From Pampus argenteus (Eukaryota; Chordata; Actinopteri; Scombriformes; Stromateidae), in contig CM072876.1 of the NCBI GenBank assembly GCA_036937835.1, positions 2,708,001-2,772,000 on the forward strand: 64,000 nucleotides of DNA, given 5' to 3'. This document shows positions 24,462 to 35,507 of this stretch, one piece after another; position 1 is the first letter of the stretch, and every line of letters begins with the position of its first letter. Both the position numbers and the translations under genes were made by a program. The notes beneath the pieces were generated by a model that was not told where the DNA came from, made no database searches, and saw nothing but the letters and a program-made list of their open reading frames with translations.

Positions 24462-25595
24462 TAGGGATGTAACGATACATCGTGACACGATTAAAATCGG
24501 TACAAATGCGTGACGATTCGCACCGGTTGATAGAAAAAATGAATAGCGATTCTTCGCGAATGTGAGACAAGTCGGATATGTTCTTTTTTGTCTTTTTTTT
24601 ATTAGAAATAGGTTACGTTATCTTAAAAAAAAGTCACTGGTTGGCGATTCATTTGTTCAACGTCAGGCGTCAAGTTATGTGACTCACGTCATTACGTAGG
24701 TATGGAGCACAGAACTATGGGAAACTATGGCGACGGTAGGCAACAACTTTGAGATAGAGGATGCGCCGAGCGGTTTTAAATCACCTGTTTGGCAACATTT
24801 TGGATTCCCAGTATATTCAGATACAACCGGTAAAAATAGGACAGACAAAACACAAACGGCATGCAAATATTGTAAGAGACTGCTGTAAGTAATATGCAAC
24901 CGCATATTAGCCGCCACCATAGCGAAAAGCTAAGTAACGCTACGCCACCTCGTCAGCGAAAATTGCCAAAGGGGCAAACCACCCTGACGAGAGGCTTTTC
25001 GTCTCCTCTTCCCCATCACAACCAAAGAGCGCAAGAAATTACCAAGGCAATTGGTTATTTTATCGGAAAAGATTTGAGGCCATTTTCCGTCGTTTTCCTC
25101 AAGAGAAACCTGAAAGTTTCAAGCTACACAAGCCAATCTTAGTTTATTTGAAGAGTTTTTATGTTTTGATGTTATTATTTTGAAGTGGGATTTGTTTTTA
25201 AAAATCCAGTTATTCTTTGTTATTTAAGTGATTAACTGCTTAATTTGCACTTTTTTTATAAGACACAAAAACAAAAATGTTAAACAGTGTTTCTGTAAAG
25301 AAAGGACCTCTCTTTTTGGTCAAGATTTTATATTGTTTTGTTATTTAAGATTGAATTACACCAGTTTACTTGTGAGATTGTTTTCTCAAGAAAGGAGATA
25401 TGTATTTTGTTTTAAGATGCACTTTAAGTTGTACTTCATTAGAACACAAAGGTTTGAGGGAATATATTTTTTTCCTACAAATAAAAAGAATTTTATTTGG
25501 TCATAATTTGTCTGTAGCTCATTTTGATAAAACAAAATCGTGAGAAAATCGTATCGTGAACAAAAAATCGAGTTGAGTGTATCGTTACATCCCTA
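24462..25595 (+). mobile_element. internally deleted hAT (ZBED-type) element in spacer 1-2
   Basis: Terminal inverted repeats TAGGGATGTAACGATAC / GTATCGTTACATCCCTA bound a 1,134-bp insertion. It is flanked by a perfect 8-bp duplication GACACTAT (24,454-24,461 and 25,596-25,603). The uninterrupted site (GACACTATGTTATCT) is present in spacers 2-3 and 3-4, which confirms the borders. TIR and 8-bp TSD are diagnostic of the hAT superfamily. The BED finger and adjoining transposase N-terminus remain; the catalytic domain is missing. Confidence 0.92.
24727..25104 (+). pseudogene. ZBED/hAT transposase N-terminal remnant (BED zinc finger)
   Basis: From ATG 24,727 the frame reads a BED-finger start (SPVWQHFGFPVYSD, then CKYCKRLL) and stops at 24,886. 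With a frameshift it continues as SNMQPHISRHHSEKL, which supplies the His part of the finger, and then AIGYFIGKDLRPFSVV, a stretch typical of ZBED/hAT transposases. After that the similarity ends, so the dimerisation and catalytic parts are deleted. Confidence 0.75.
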
Positions 25596-25801
25596 GACAC
25601 TATGTTATCTATGCAATTAGATTAGTCCAACTAGAAGAATGTGTAATGAAAGTGGAACAGACAGGCAAAATATCTCCGCTGATTAAGGTGATTAAAATAC
25701 CACAGGAGTATGGTTGTGTTGTGATCTATTGAGCTGGTTCGAGCTTGTAGATGATGTAGAGTGTAAAGTTTGTAGAACAACAAGTTCCTGAGCAGCAGCG
25801 G

Positions 25802-27158
25802 TAGAGTTGCACGATACCCACGGTATACCCGGTACCCCGCGGTGCCAAATCATAACCGTCGCTACTATAGTAGAAATTTTACACGACGGTATTACCGTGG
25901 ATTACGATACTACCGGTGCCAGTCTCCGCTACATAGCGCCCGCCTCTGCTCTCCTCCCGGCTTCTCACTGCATGCTACTCCTTTGTAAACAAACCAACAT
26001 GGAACTGCAACCGAACTACACAGCTGCTGAATGATTTGCTGTTTGCCTGTTACTGGTGACGTCCAGGGATATGATAGGCTTTCCGCACGCTAGGTCCGCC
26101 CGTCTGTTAGCTGATTGGCTGTCTCGCCCAGACGCGCTCACGATCACAAACACGTAACGGGAAAAGCACCGGGCCCGAGCGGCGAGTCTGCCGAAGCACA
26201 ACAAATTTTTCTCAAGAAACCAAACTCCAAAAGTCACATTTGGAACTACTTTGGTCTTAAGCAAGGCACAGACGGGAAAGCAATAGACAATGGCCGTCCA
26301 CTGCGCAGGCGCTGCCACCAAACTATAGGAGCCAAAGGAGGGAACACATAACCTCATAAAACACCTGCAGTGTCGTCATCCAGATTTATATGTCGAATAC
26401 CAGATTAGTATGCCCTGTTTATTTTCTCACTGGCTAATATTAGGCTATATGCTCCGTGTACAGGCTGAGGAATGAAGAGTTAAAGAATGTCAAAGTATAA
26501 AGCGCCTAGAAAATGCATAAAAAAATATTGATTTCACAGGGAATCAGTTCCTGTTAATTGTACTAAATTGATTATTTATATTAGTACAACACAAATTAAT
26601 GTGCAAAGGAAACTTGTTTTTTATTAGATTAGACATGCTTGTTTTCATTTCCAGAAATCTGTGTGAAATTTAGAAGAGATCACAGCAGTAATGTAGACTC
26701 TGTCTATATTGTATTCTACATATTGTTCAGAATATTGTTCAGTATTTTGTTAAGTTATTATTTATAGAATTGAGCTACAGTTCAATGAAGTAGCCTTTGA
26801 TATGCCTTTGCATAAGTTCTGTCCTTTAAGTTAAATACAGTAAAGTTTGACTAGACACACAAACACGCAGAGAAAAAGGCCAGTGGATCTGTTTGTTGTT
26901 TTTTTTCAATTTTAACTTTTTAAAAATGTTATTCATAAAAATACTTCTTTCAGTCTAATTCTTACTTCACCAGTATTATGTTTATGATGCACCAAACAAC
27001 ATTATAAGTAATTAATAAGTACTTATAACTTGTACAAATACATTGCAGTTCATAAAAATAATAATAAAAAGGCAGCAGTATCGCGATATTACCCAGAACC
27101 GTGATACTTTGTCTGGTATAGTATCGTGGTTACTCATTTTGGTATCGTGACAACTCTA
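25802..27158 (+). mobile_element. second internally deleted hAT element in spacer 1-2
   Basis: Ends are TAGAGTTGCACGATACC and GGTATCGTGACAACTCTA, an inverted pair with a one-base gap. Flanks are AGCAGCGG (25,794-25,801) and AGAAGCGG (27,159-27,166), an 8-bp target duplication with one change. The empty site GCAGCAGCGGGCAAG is seen at about 39,430. The interior carries a broken BED-finger coding stretch and then AT-rich non-coding sequence. This is a different hAT family from the neighbour at 24,462. Confidence 0.85.
26205..26403 (+). pseudogene. BED-finger remnant of a ZBED1-like hAT transposase
   Basis: The frame reads KSHIWNYFGL, NGRPL, CHQTIGAKGGNT and hits a stop. One frameshift later it continues NLIKHLQCRHPDLYVEYQ. 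That is the order of a BED zinc finger, but the first zinc cysteine of the usual PLCRRC is Arg here, and nothing downstream resembles a catalytic domain. Confidence 0.7.
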
Positions 27159-27166
27159 AGAAGCGG

Positions 27167-29277
27167 GCAAGTAAAACATCCCACAGCACATCACAGAAAT
27201 ACCAGTTTGCTAGTGAGAAAGATGCACAAACCTAAAACAACGTCCGTCATGCTTTACATGTCATCAAATAGTTGAATGTTTTGCAGATATGTTGAGTATG
27301 AACATTTTACAACATTGCTCACTGCATTGTCACATTTCATTACACTGTAAACGGTTTTTGCTAAGACAAACATATCTACACTGTGCACATTTCCGTCACA
27401 TTTTTCAGCCGCGCATGTCTGATGATACATTTATGCTTCAGTTTTAATGAATACAGCTGTCTCTGTTGGACGTGTAACATGTGACGCCATTGACCGCGTT
27501 GGGGGAGACAAAAACTGGCCAGATCTTCTTTACATGTTCTTTTGGAAATAGATTCCTCACCATCACATTTTAAGAAATCAGATTCACATTAATGAAATCC
27601 TGAGACGAGGACAACCAAAGGAAATAACAGACTGACAGATGGATAAATAAAGACCTGTGTGCGTTTGCGTGTGTCCGATATGCTGATATTATTCTGTTTT
27701 ATTTCTATCTCCATCTTTTACTCATTCCAAACATGCCACAGCTTTCTAAAAAAAAACGAAACACCACAACACGACCGGACACTGGAACTGCTCACCGTGC
27801 AGCCACATCATGGGAGACTAATAACAGACGAACTACGAACTATCATGCTCAAAAACACTTAAGACACCATCAAATAAACACATATGTAATCAACCAGATG
27901 TACATTAAGTTAACAGGTCGTCTGTTCACATCCGATTTATCGTCAGTGATTCATGAAAACAAAGTTAATTAAATAATTTCATCCACGACCAGGCGACACG
28001 TACCTCATCTTAAACTGCACTGTGAGATCATGCCCTGCACTATGATGATAAGTTACCAAAATAATTGCCCATCTGCCAAACAGGAAGTGGATCAAAATTT
28101 AAATACGTGCTGCACCACATGGTTGAGATCACCTGTGTTTTTTAGTTTGTCTTATTAATGCATCTTCATTCTCTATATATTTTTCTTTTTTCAACTGTAA
28201 TATAATAAAAATTCTGATTCACTAGGTCTACTATCATCAAGACATTAGTTTATAATAGATTAGATATCGATTAAGCTGAACAACCAGTACAAATGCATCA
28301 GCCAACATGAGGAGACTCGCAACAATTTCATCTTCGATTACAACAGAGATGCTCTCAGTACTGTTATCAGTGACCACTCGTACTTATCATTTGTTTGTTT
28401 AGCCTGTTTAACATCCAGCATTGCACTGTTGTCACAGACTATCCAGGGTTTTGTTTGTGTTTAGCGTTGTTTTATTACATTTACGTCCGCATTTGTGGTT
28501 TAATCAAGACAGAAAAATGTTTAAGTTTATTGTTTTATGTCCCGAGGCACCTGCTGACATCACCAGTGATGCTAATACGACGCTAACACTAAGTTAACGG
28601 TAAGCTAACGGTTTCCCGGTAAATTTGAGTGTATTTGAGTATTTTAACAGATCTTTTGCATTTTTAACTTGTTCTGTACTTTAACCACATTTATGAACTT
28701 TTACCCACTTCAATACATAATGAACTTTTATGAGTTGTGAAATCAATTATTTCACCAAGGGCTACATACTGTATATATGTAATATGTATCTATCTATGTG
28801 ACAAATAACTGACATTCAGTACAGAGTTAGATATGGACGTGTTTAGCCTAGAGCCAATAATACACATTTAAACAGCTGAAAAGCTTTTTTATTCACATGT
28901 TGTATCTTCTTAACTAGTTAGGAAGCTAATCGCCACACCATGAAAACACCTTTTAATGCTCTGAGCGGCTGTTGTTTTAGACAAACTCTTAACCAAAATG
29001 TCTAATTTATTTTTTTAACATGTTAAATCAGCAAGAAACGACATGTTGGCAGCTCTGAAGTGTTTGGAAGGTGTTGCTAAGCTAGCAGTTTCCACCTGCT
29101 TCTACAGTAGCTAAGCTATTTGAGCTAAGCTAGGCTACACACTTCCTGTCGTAGACACACAGAGAGGAAACTAATAAACTAATATCGTTCTTATCTGACT
29201 CTGGGTAACATGACAAACAAGAATATTTCCCAGCATGTCAGTGTTTCTGAATGAGCTTTATTTCTGTTTCTATTGTG
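27167..29277. other. spacer between copies 1 and 2, gene-free
   Basis: Resumes the array spacer after the second hAT element and is repeated with small changes at 39,420 and 61,790. It contains GCTAACG short repeats at about 28,575 and GCTA-rich sequence near 29,090. Open frames of 60-80 codons recur among the spacers but have no recognisable domain and look accidental. Confidence 0.6.
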
Positions 29278-29618
29278 CAGTGGTGCGACGTAACTAAGTA
29301 CATTTACTCAAGTTATATGTTTAACTACAATTTTGGCATAGGCTACTGGAGTATTTCCATTTTATGCTACTTTATACTTTCACTCCACTATATTTCAGAG
29401 GGAAATATTGTACTTTAAATGTTCAAATGATCCAATATTTCTCCAAAAATCAAAGATTTAGAGAAAAAGTCCAAAAGCTGAAAACAGTTAATATTTATGT
29501 ACTCCTCCTATTCAAGTAGGATTTTTCAGGCATGACTTTACTTGTAATGAAGTATTAATACATCGCTGTATTGGTACTTTTATTTAAGTAAAGGATCTGA
29601 TTACTTCTTCCACTACTG
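29278..29618 (+). mobile_element. hAT-type MITE upstream of copy 2
   Basis: Ortholog by position of the element at 19,100, with the same two ends (CAGTGGTGCGACG and CTTCTTCCACTACTG) and a 6-bp internal shortening (AAAACAGTTAATA for AAAACAAACAGTTAATA type). Confidence 0.8.
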
Positions 29619-29690
29619 GCTTTTAGTTACTTTAACATTGTTTGTAGCTCATTTGGCATGAACATACAGTATATTCAGTGTATAGAGCTC

Positions 29691-29781
29691 ATTTGCATAT
29701 TAGAACCCATCAGAACAGAACTGACTGTGATGTCAGACATCAGAACACAACTGACTTTGATGTCAGAAGTGTATATCTAAA
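29691..29781 (+). promoter_or_regulatory. putative promoter block of USP copy 2
   Basis: Octamer ATTTGCAT 29,691-29,698; TGATGTCA at 29,728-29,735 and 29,758-29,765; TATATCTAAA 29,772-29,781, 90 bp from the ATG. Function inferred from motifs and from conservation among four copies. Confidence 0.45.
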
Positions 29782-29861
29782 GAATTCTTCAAGTTAACAT
29801 TAGTTGAGTACAGAAATAGAGAGGACGGTGCATCTCAGAGAAATTCACGCTTCGAAAAGTG

Positions 29862-32800
29862 ATGGAAACTGTTACAAACATGCCTGGATGTGTTTTTCAA
29901 GAGAAGGTACATTTCACAGATTAACTATAATTTGTTTTTGTTTTTGTTTTTTTATGAATATTGTATTTTTCATACGTTTCCTGTTAACTGAAAAAGTTAA
30001 TTCTCCAGAGTTTTAAAGTCAGATGTCTTGTTGATACTTTTAGTGAATTTAACTAATATCAGCTATGAATGCACATAATTTTACTGTTAATATTCAACTT
30101 CTTTTTCTATATTCTGAACAGAAAACCCAAAAACCTGCAAAAACAAGTGTTGCAGATGATGGTAAACAGCATGCCAACTCTAAAAGGTGGTAAGTAAATT
30201 CATTACTATCATTTTACCATTGATCTAACTATTTCCTCATTTCTACAGTCACGTTCATTTGCTACTTTATTTCGTTTTTTGTACAATTGTATTTATTGTA
30301 AGTGAAAACCCTTGAACTTTATTCATGTGATTCTACAAACAACTGTGTGTTTCTCTTTACTAACAGTGTTGCTGCCACCACTGCTCCAGTCACAGCTACG
30401 TTTCCTGATGCTGGAAAACACAATAAAAACAAGACATTGTCATTGTGGAAGCGAATCTTCGGTCAACCTCAGGTATGTTTGACAGAAAGTGTCTGAGCTT
30501 CATGTAAACCTCATTTTAGTAGACCTAATTTACTTTTTATTTTAGTCATTTAGTAGACTTTTTAGTTGTAAGCAAACAAAAACTATGTCTGATATAGTTT
30601 ACTCATATTTTTGTTTTTTTTACTCTACAGAAGAAAACAAAGGTCGTCGAAGAAAAGTAAGAAACCTCACTCATGTGCTTTGCTCACTTATTTAGTTCAA
30701 TGAAGGATTTTTCTCAGTAGTTGTTCCCAACTTTGGGCTCAGAATCACTCTGATGGGTCACAAGATAAATCAGATGATCAGTGGTGAAGGACAGAAAGAA
30801 GAAAAAAAATAAGATTGTTCTGCTACATACATTTATTTCTATAATTTATTCATATTCTTTGTTTCTCTTTAGCACTCGTGATACCACTTTAACAAATAAG
30901 CCAAAGAAGAAATCTTGGTGGAGATGTTGCAGTTGCTGCAAGGTATGTTTCACGGAAAGAGCCAAAACTCAACATTAACTAGATAGTAACCAGCCTGGAC
31001 TAAATGAGAGCACCGAACAAAAATAATACAGTTTACTTGTCTGTCTGTGCATTATCGTTTTCTTTCTCTCCGGCAGAGAAAAAGCAGCAAAGATGAAGAC
31101 GAGTGCATTAGACCAATGCAGATTAATGGCGACAGATTGCCTGGCTACGATACCTTGAACAGGCAGTTGTTATGCCACATGCAGCTCAAGGACAGTCATC
31201 TTAACAGGTAGATACACTCCAAATCAATAACATATATTATCATTAATAGAAAGTCAAATTGTTTCCACTGTAAAGAATAAATCTTTAAGCTCATATTTGT
31301 TTGGGGAAAGAAGATTTGTAACGTGTTCATTGACCGTGCGTGTTTTTGTTTTTATAGCAAGAAAAAGATCGATCACGATGTCGAGGAAAACACCATCGAA
31401 CACTTGGGGTGAGTACATCTGAATTGTTTCCACTCTAAAGAATGACTCTTAAAGCTCATGTTTGTTTGGAGAAAGAAGATTTGTAACGTTTTCATCGACC
31501 GTGCGTGTTTTTGTTTTTATAGCAAGAAAAAGATCGATCACGATGTCGAGGAAAACATCATCGAACACTTAGGGTGAGTACATCTAAATTGTTGCCACGG
31601 TAAAGAATGAATCTTAAAGCTCATATTTGTTTGGAGAAAGAAGATTTGTAACGCGTTTATTGACGGTGCGTGTTTTTGTTTTTATAGCAAGAAAAAGATC
31701 CATCACGATGTCCAGCGAAACACAATCGAACACTTGGGGTGAGTACATCTGAATAAGAACTACAGTTAAATGATACAATATCTCTAGTAGGAGGTTTGTG
31801 ATTGGTCACTGAATAACTGGTGATGTTTTGTCGTGTCTTTGCATCAGATTCCCCAACATCGGACAGAGCTGTTACATGAACTCCAGCCTGCAGGGCCTCC
31901 TGACGCTGGAGGACTTTGTTCGAGACGTCAGTGTCCGGGAGAAGATCTTTAATTCATCTCTTGAGGCCCAACTGATGAGGTACAGCAGCTCACACACACA
32001 CACACACACACACTTATGTCTTTCTCAAGTTTATCACCAAACTCTCTTTTTTTTCTGACACCCTTTGCAGCTCCTTCCTGAAAATCCGTGATGCTCACAG
32101 CTCTACGGACAGGAAACACAAAACCCATCTCCTCTGCTCATTTAAGAATGCGGTCTCTGTCCAGGCTCCTGAATTTATGGATCACCACCAGAAAGTGAGT
32201 CACCTGGTTTGATGTGTAGGTAATTGAACCTCCTCTTGATGGTTTCTGTTCTGTGTATAAACTCCTCTCTGTGATTCTCTTGTGTTCAGGACGCTCACGA
32301 GTTCCTCACATCGATCCTGGACCAAATAAGAAGTCTGTCCCTTCAGCTCCAGATGGATGCTGTAAAAATGAACTTACGTTACACCTGCCCTGTGGAAAAT
32401 CACCTGATGTTCAAGATGGAGAACACCAGAACATGCAGGGGGTAAGACTACACTGAAAATAACATGTGTACACATGCGGTTATGAGATGTCTTTCTTTGT
32501 AAATTTCATGGGAACTGTTCCTTTAATGTGCAGGTGTAGCGCTCAGTCTACAAGGCAGGAAGAATTCACCAACCTGTCCCTGGACCTGGTTCCTGGAGGC
32601 TCCTTGGAAGAAATGCTGGAGAATTACCTGGTGGTAAGTTTTACCTGTCCATGTGTGGACGTGCTATGGTTTTGTTACTCAGTTTATAACACACAGCCTG
32701 TTGTCTCTGCAGGAGACTCCGCTGGAGTACCGGTGCCAGTGTGGAGACAACAAATCGACCCAGGTGACGGCGTTTGAGACTCTGCCAAGGTGAGCGACAT

Positions 32801-33662
32801 CACATCACATCGTAAACGCTGAAAGTGTTTCCACAACTGGGCTCCACAATCCCTAAGAGATCCTTGAGAGTTTACATTGAATGTAATTTAGTAATAATCT
32901 TGTTGTCTTTATCTGCGTCTACAGAGTGCTCATCCTACATATAAAACGGTTTCGCTTCACTGCCTCAAATACTGTGGTGAAGGTGCGGGACCCCGTCACG
33001 TTATTCAGGGAGCTGGTGGTGTCCTCCAAAGAGGTAAAGAAATACAACCTCACCTGAGAACAAACAGAAACATGAAACTTAATATATAAACTGTGTGTAT
33101 GTGTGAAGCTGATTTTTATTAACTGTGTTGCTCTTCAGGGTGGAGGCTGCTACAGCCTGGTCAGCATCATCAGTCATTTTGGGTCCACGGCGAACACAGG
33201 TATGAAAATCACAACGAATCATTCAGTGGTGAAAAGACTCACAATAAGCTAAACTGCATCCAGTAACCTCTGCTATATCGCTCTCTTGTTAGGACACTAC
33301 ATCTGTGACAGCGTCCATCCTGATGAGTGTCCAGAGGACACAACTGACCGCTGGCTCACATTCAACGACTCAGTCGTCACCGAAACCACCGGGCGCTCGG
33401 TATGTCAGCAGCGGAAGGATTCAGCATACATCCTGCTCTATAAGCGACAGGTAAGAAGACAACACAGTCACATCCTGCACTGAACTCCAGAAGAAGAGGG
33501 ACGGTTTGAAACACACCAAGAGGGTATTTACTGTGAGTCTCCTGTCTGTATCCTCAGTTTTAGAACAAGGTGAGCCTTACCCGCCAGAAAAAAGAAGGCT
33601 ACGAACTACGAAGATCGGTGGAGGATGATGACGAAGATGCCAGGAGGACCGCTAGCCCTTAG
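29862..33662 (+). CDS. USP37/26/29-like ubiquitin-specific protease, array copy 2
   Basis: Exons: 29862-29906, 30122-30189, 30367-30472, 30631-30656, 30873-30942, 31077-31207, 31358-31408, 31523-31573, 31688-31738, 31848-31979, 32071-32194, 32290-32441, 32534-32633, 32713-32789, 32925-33033, 33139-33199, 33293-33450, 33564-33662. Predicted 536 residues, the reference for numbering here. N-terminus 1-148 is low-complexity and basic, with KRIFGQPQ and the KKKSWWRCCSCCK patch (C100, C101, C103, C104). Residues 149-199 are the microexon repeats. USP domain: C208 in NIGQSCYMNS (oxyanion Asn N203), DAHEF 286-290, zinc ribbon C334/C337 and C377/C379, H453 in GHYICD, N476 in WLTFND, ending YILLYKRQ at 504. 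The 32-residue tail is acidic in the middle (VEDDDEDARR) and stops at TAG 33,660. Third microexon is divergent (IHHDVQRN). This is one of two copies with the complete tail. Confidence 0.9.
31358..31738 (+). repeat. three tandem 51-nt microexons in copy 2
   Basis: Units at 31358-31408, 31523-31573 and 31688-31738, period 165 bp. Residue changes (VEENTIEHLG, VEENIIEHLG, VQRNTIEHLG) show that units diverge within the gene while phase and length are kept. Confidence 0.85.
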
Positions 33663-34245
33663 CAGGATGGGCCCCCCAATGAGAGCCTGGTTCCTCCAAA
33701 GGTTTCCTCCTCTTTGAAGGAGTTTTTTCTTGCCACAGTCGCCTTAAATGCTGCTTTTAAAATTTACCAGCATTTAGCTTGCTCTCGGGGGACGACTTTA
33801 TATATATGTATATGTTAGAGGGCAGTAAGATTGTTTTTAGCATGGTTGGACTTTATACCTGCTCTATAAGCAACAGGTAAGAAAACAACACAGTCACATC
33901 CTGCACTGAACTCCAGAACAAAAGGGACAGTTTGAAACACACCAAGAGGGTATTTACTGAGATCTAGTGTCTGTATTCTGTTTTAGAACATGGTGAGCCT
34001 TACCCTCCAGAAAAAAAGAAGGCTACGAACTACGAAGATCGGTGGACGATGATGACGAAGATGCCAGGAGGACCGCTAGCCCTTAGGAGGATGGGCCCCC
34101 CAATGAGAGCCTGGTTCCTCCCAAGGTTTCTTCCTCTTTGAGGGAGTTTTTCCTTGCCACAGTCGCCTTAAATGCTGCTTATAAAATTTACCAGCATTCG
34201 GCTTGCTCTCGGGGGACAACTTTATATATATGTAAACAAAAATAA
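33426..34245 (+). repeat. duplicated 3'-end module of copy 2
   Basis: Modules at about 33,426-33,808 and 33,853-34,230. The second starts ATACCTGCTCTATAAGCAAC and carries an extra A in its tail exon, so only the first can encode the full acidic tail. Teleost repeat tails follow each stop; AATAAA motifs lie at about 34,241. Confidence 0.75.
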
Positions 34246-34632
34246 AATAAAATATTAAATAAATAGAGTCTATAAATGGATGTTTTTTTTCTTGTTCTTC
34301 TTTTGTAAACGGTTTTAAACTGACATGTAAACAATGAATATGATATTTCAAGCTGTACAGGGACGAAGAAATCCTAATTTTCAGACTCAATTAGACGTCT
34401 GACTGACTGAGCTGTTTACTTACAGGCTCTCTTCTCAGAACTTATACCTGTTGTAATGGAGTTTAATCAGATCAGTTAATCAGTAGCAGATGAAAGATGA
34501 CGCTACAAATCGGACATTAATCTTTCTTCAGCTTTTCTGCCATCACTGCCATAATTAGAATAAGACACTATGTTATCTATGCAATTAGATTAGTCCAACT
34601 AGAAGAATGTGTAATGAAAGTGGAACAGACAG

Positions 34633-35107
34633 TGTTACGTCCCCAGTTGGGCCAGGGGATGAGGGAGTAACATAAAATGAAATAACCGGGAGTCCTGACA
34701 GAAAACGGTAAACAATGTAACCAGTAAAATAGGTTTATTTGCAAAAGTAAAGAGAACGAGATAACACAAAGCGGACTCCTCCAAAACACGGGGAGCCGAA
34801 ACACCAGCCTTTGCCGTGGCTCACTCCAGAACCAAGACGCACACACACACAGCTACGCGGCTCCTGGATCAGATAGCGCACACACACAGTTGTCACCCAG
34901 TCTCTGCCACACAGACCGACCGCAGGTTGAGAGAGAGAGAGAGCCGGCTCCACCTCCTGCCTATATATGCCCCGCCCGCCTAATTGGCCACAGGTAACCC
35001 AGATCAGTCATCAGTGCCCAAAGGAAAAGGGGCAGAACCTAGAGGGGAGGAGGAGAGGGGAAAAAGAAAGCGAACACAAACAATAACACAGGCCGGCGGT
35101 CGTAACA
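34633..35107 (-). repeat. 3' LTR of the Gmr1-like element
   Basis: 475 bp, TG...CA ends. Differs from the other LTR at CAGTTGGGCC (versus CAGTTGTGCC) and CCAGAACC (versus CCAGGACC). Confidence 0.95.
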
Positions 35108-35117
35108 CTCCCTCCCA
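35108..35117 (-). other. polypurine tract
   Basis: TGGGAGGGAG on the minus strand lies immediately before the 3' LTR, the expected place for the plus-strand primer. Confidence 0.8.
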
Positions 35118-35346
35118 TAAAAACAAACGTCATGTTTGATTTTCCAAATTGCCGGCACTACGTATATTATATATAATATATAGTATTATATTTCACATAC
35201 TATACCGGTATTACACATAGATTAAATACTCACTGTACCAATCTATTTTTTCCTTAACCAAGAACACATACCCACACTCAATAGCTGTCTAGCTATAGGC
35301 AATTTACCACTCAGTGACAGTTACCTTCATTTTCCATCCACCCACC

Positions 35347-35420
35347 TCAACTCCTTGACAACGCGTCGGCCACCACATTGTCTACCCCTTTCTTGTGCCG
35401 GATCTCACACGCTGCAGACG
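35347..35420 (-). pseudogene. RNase H C-terminal remnant
   Basis: Minus-strand reading gives EIRHKKGVDNVVADALSRS and a TGA at 35,349-35,347. This is the usual end of Ty3/gypsy RNase H (NVVADALSR). Everything between it and the integrase end, about 1.2-1.5 kb in a full element, is gone. Confidence 0.7.
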
Positions 35421-35507
35421 CTCCCTACACTGGGAAACAAAACTGAGCATGTCCGACTTAGGAGAAGGGGATACAAACCGCTCTTTTAGTACTTTTTAGT
35501 ACTCTTT

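Noticed and set aside
27733..27972. 79-codon open frame recurring in three spacers
   Set aside because: Low-complexity Thr/Asn/His content, no homology recognised, and one copy is altered by an A-run indel near its start. More likely accidental.
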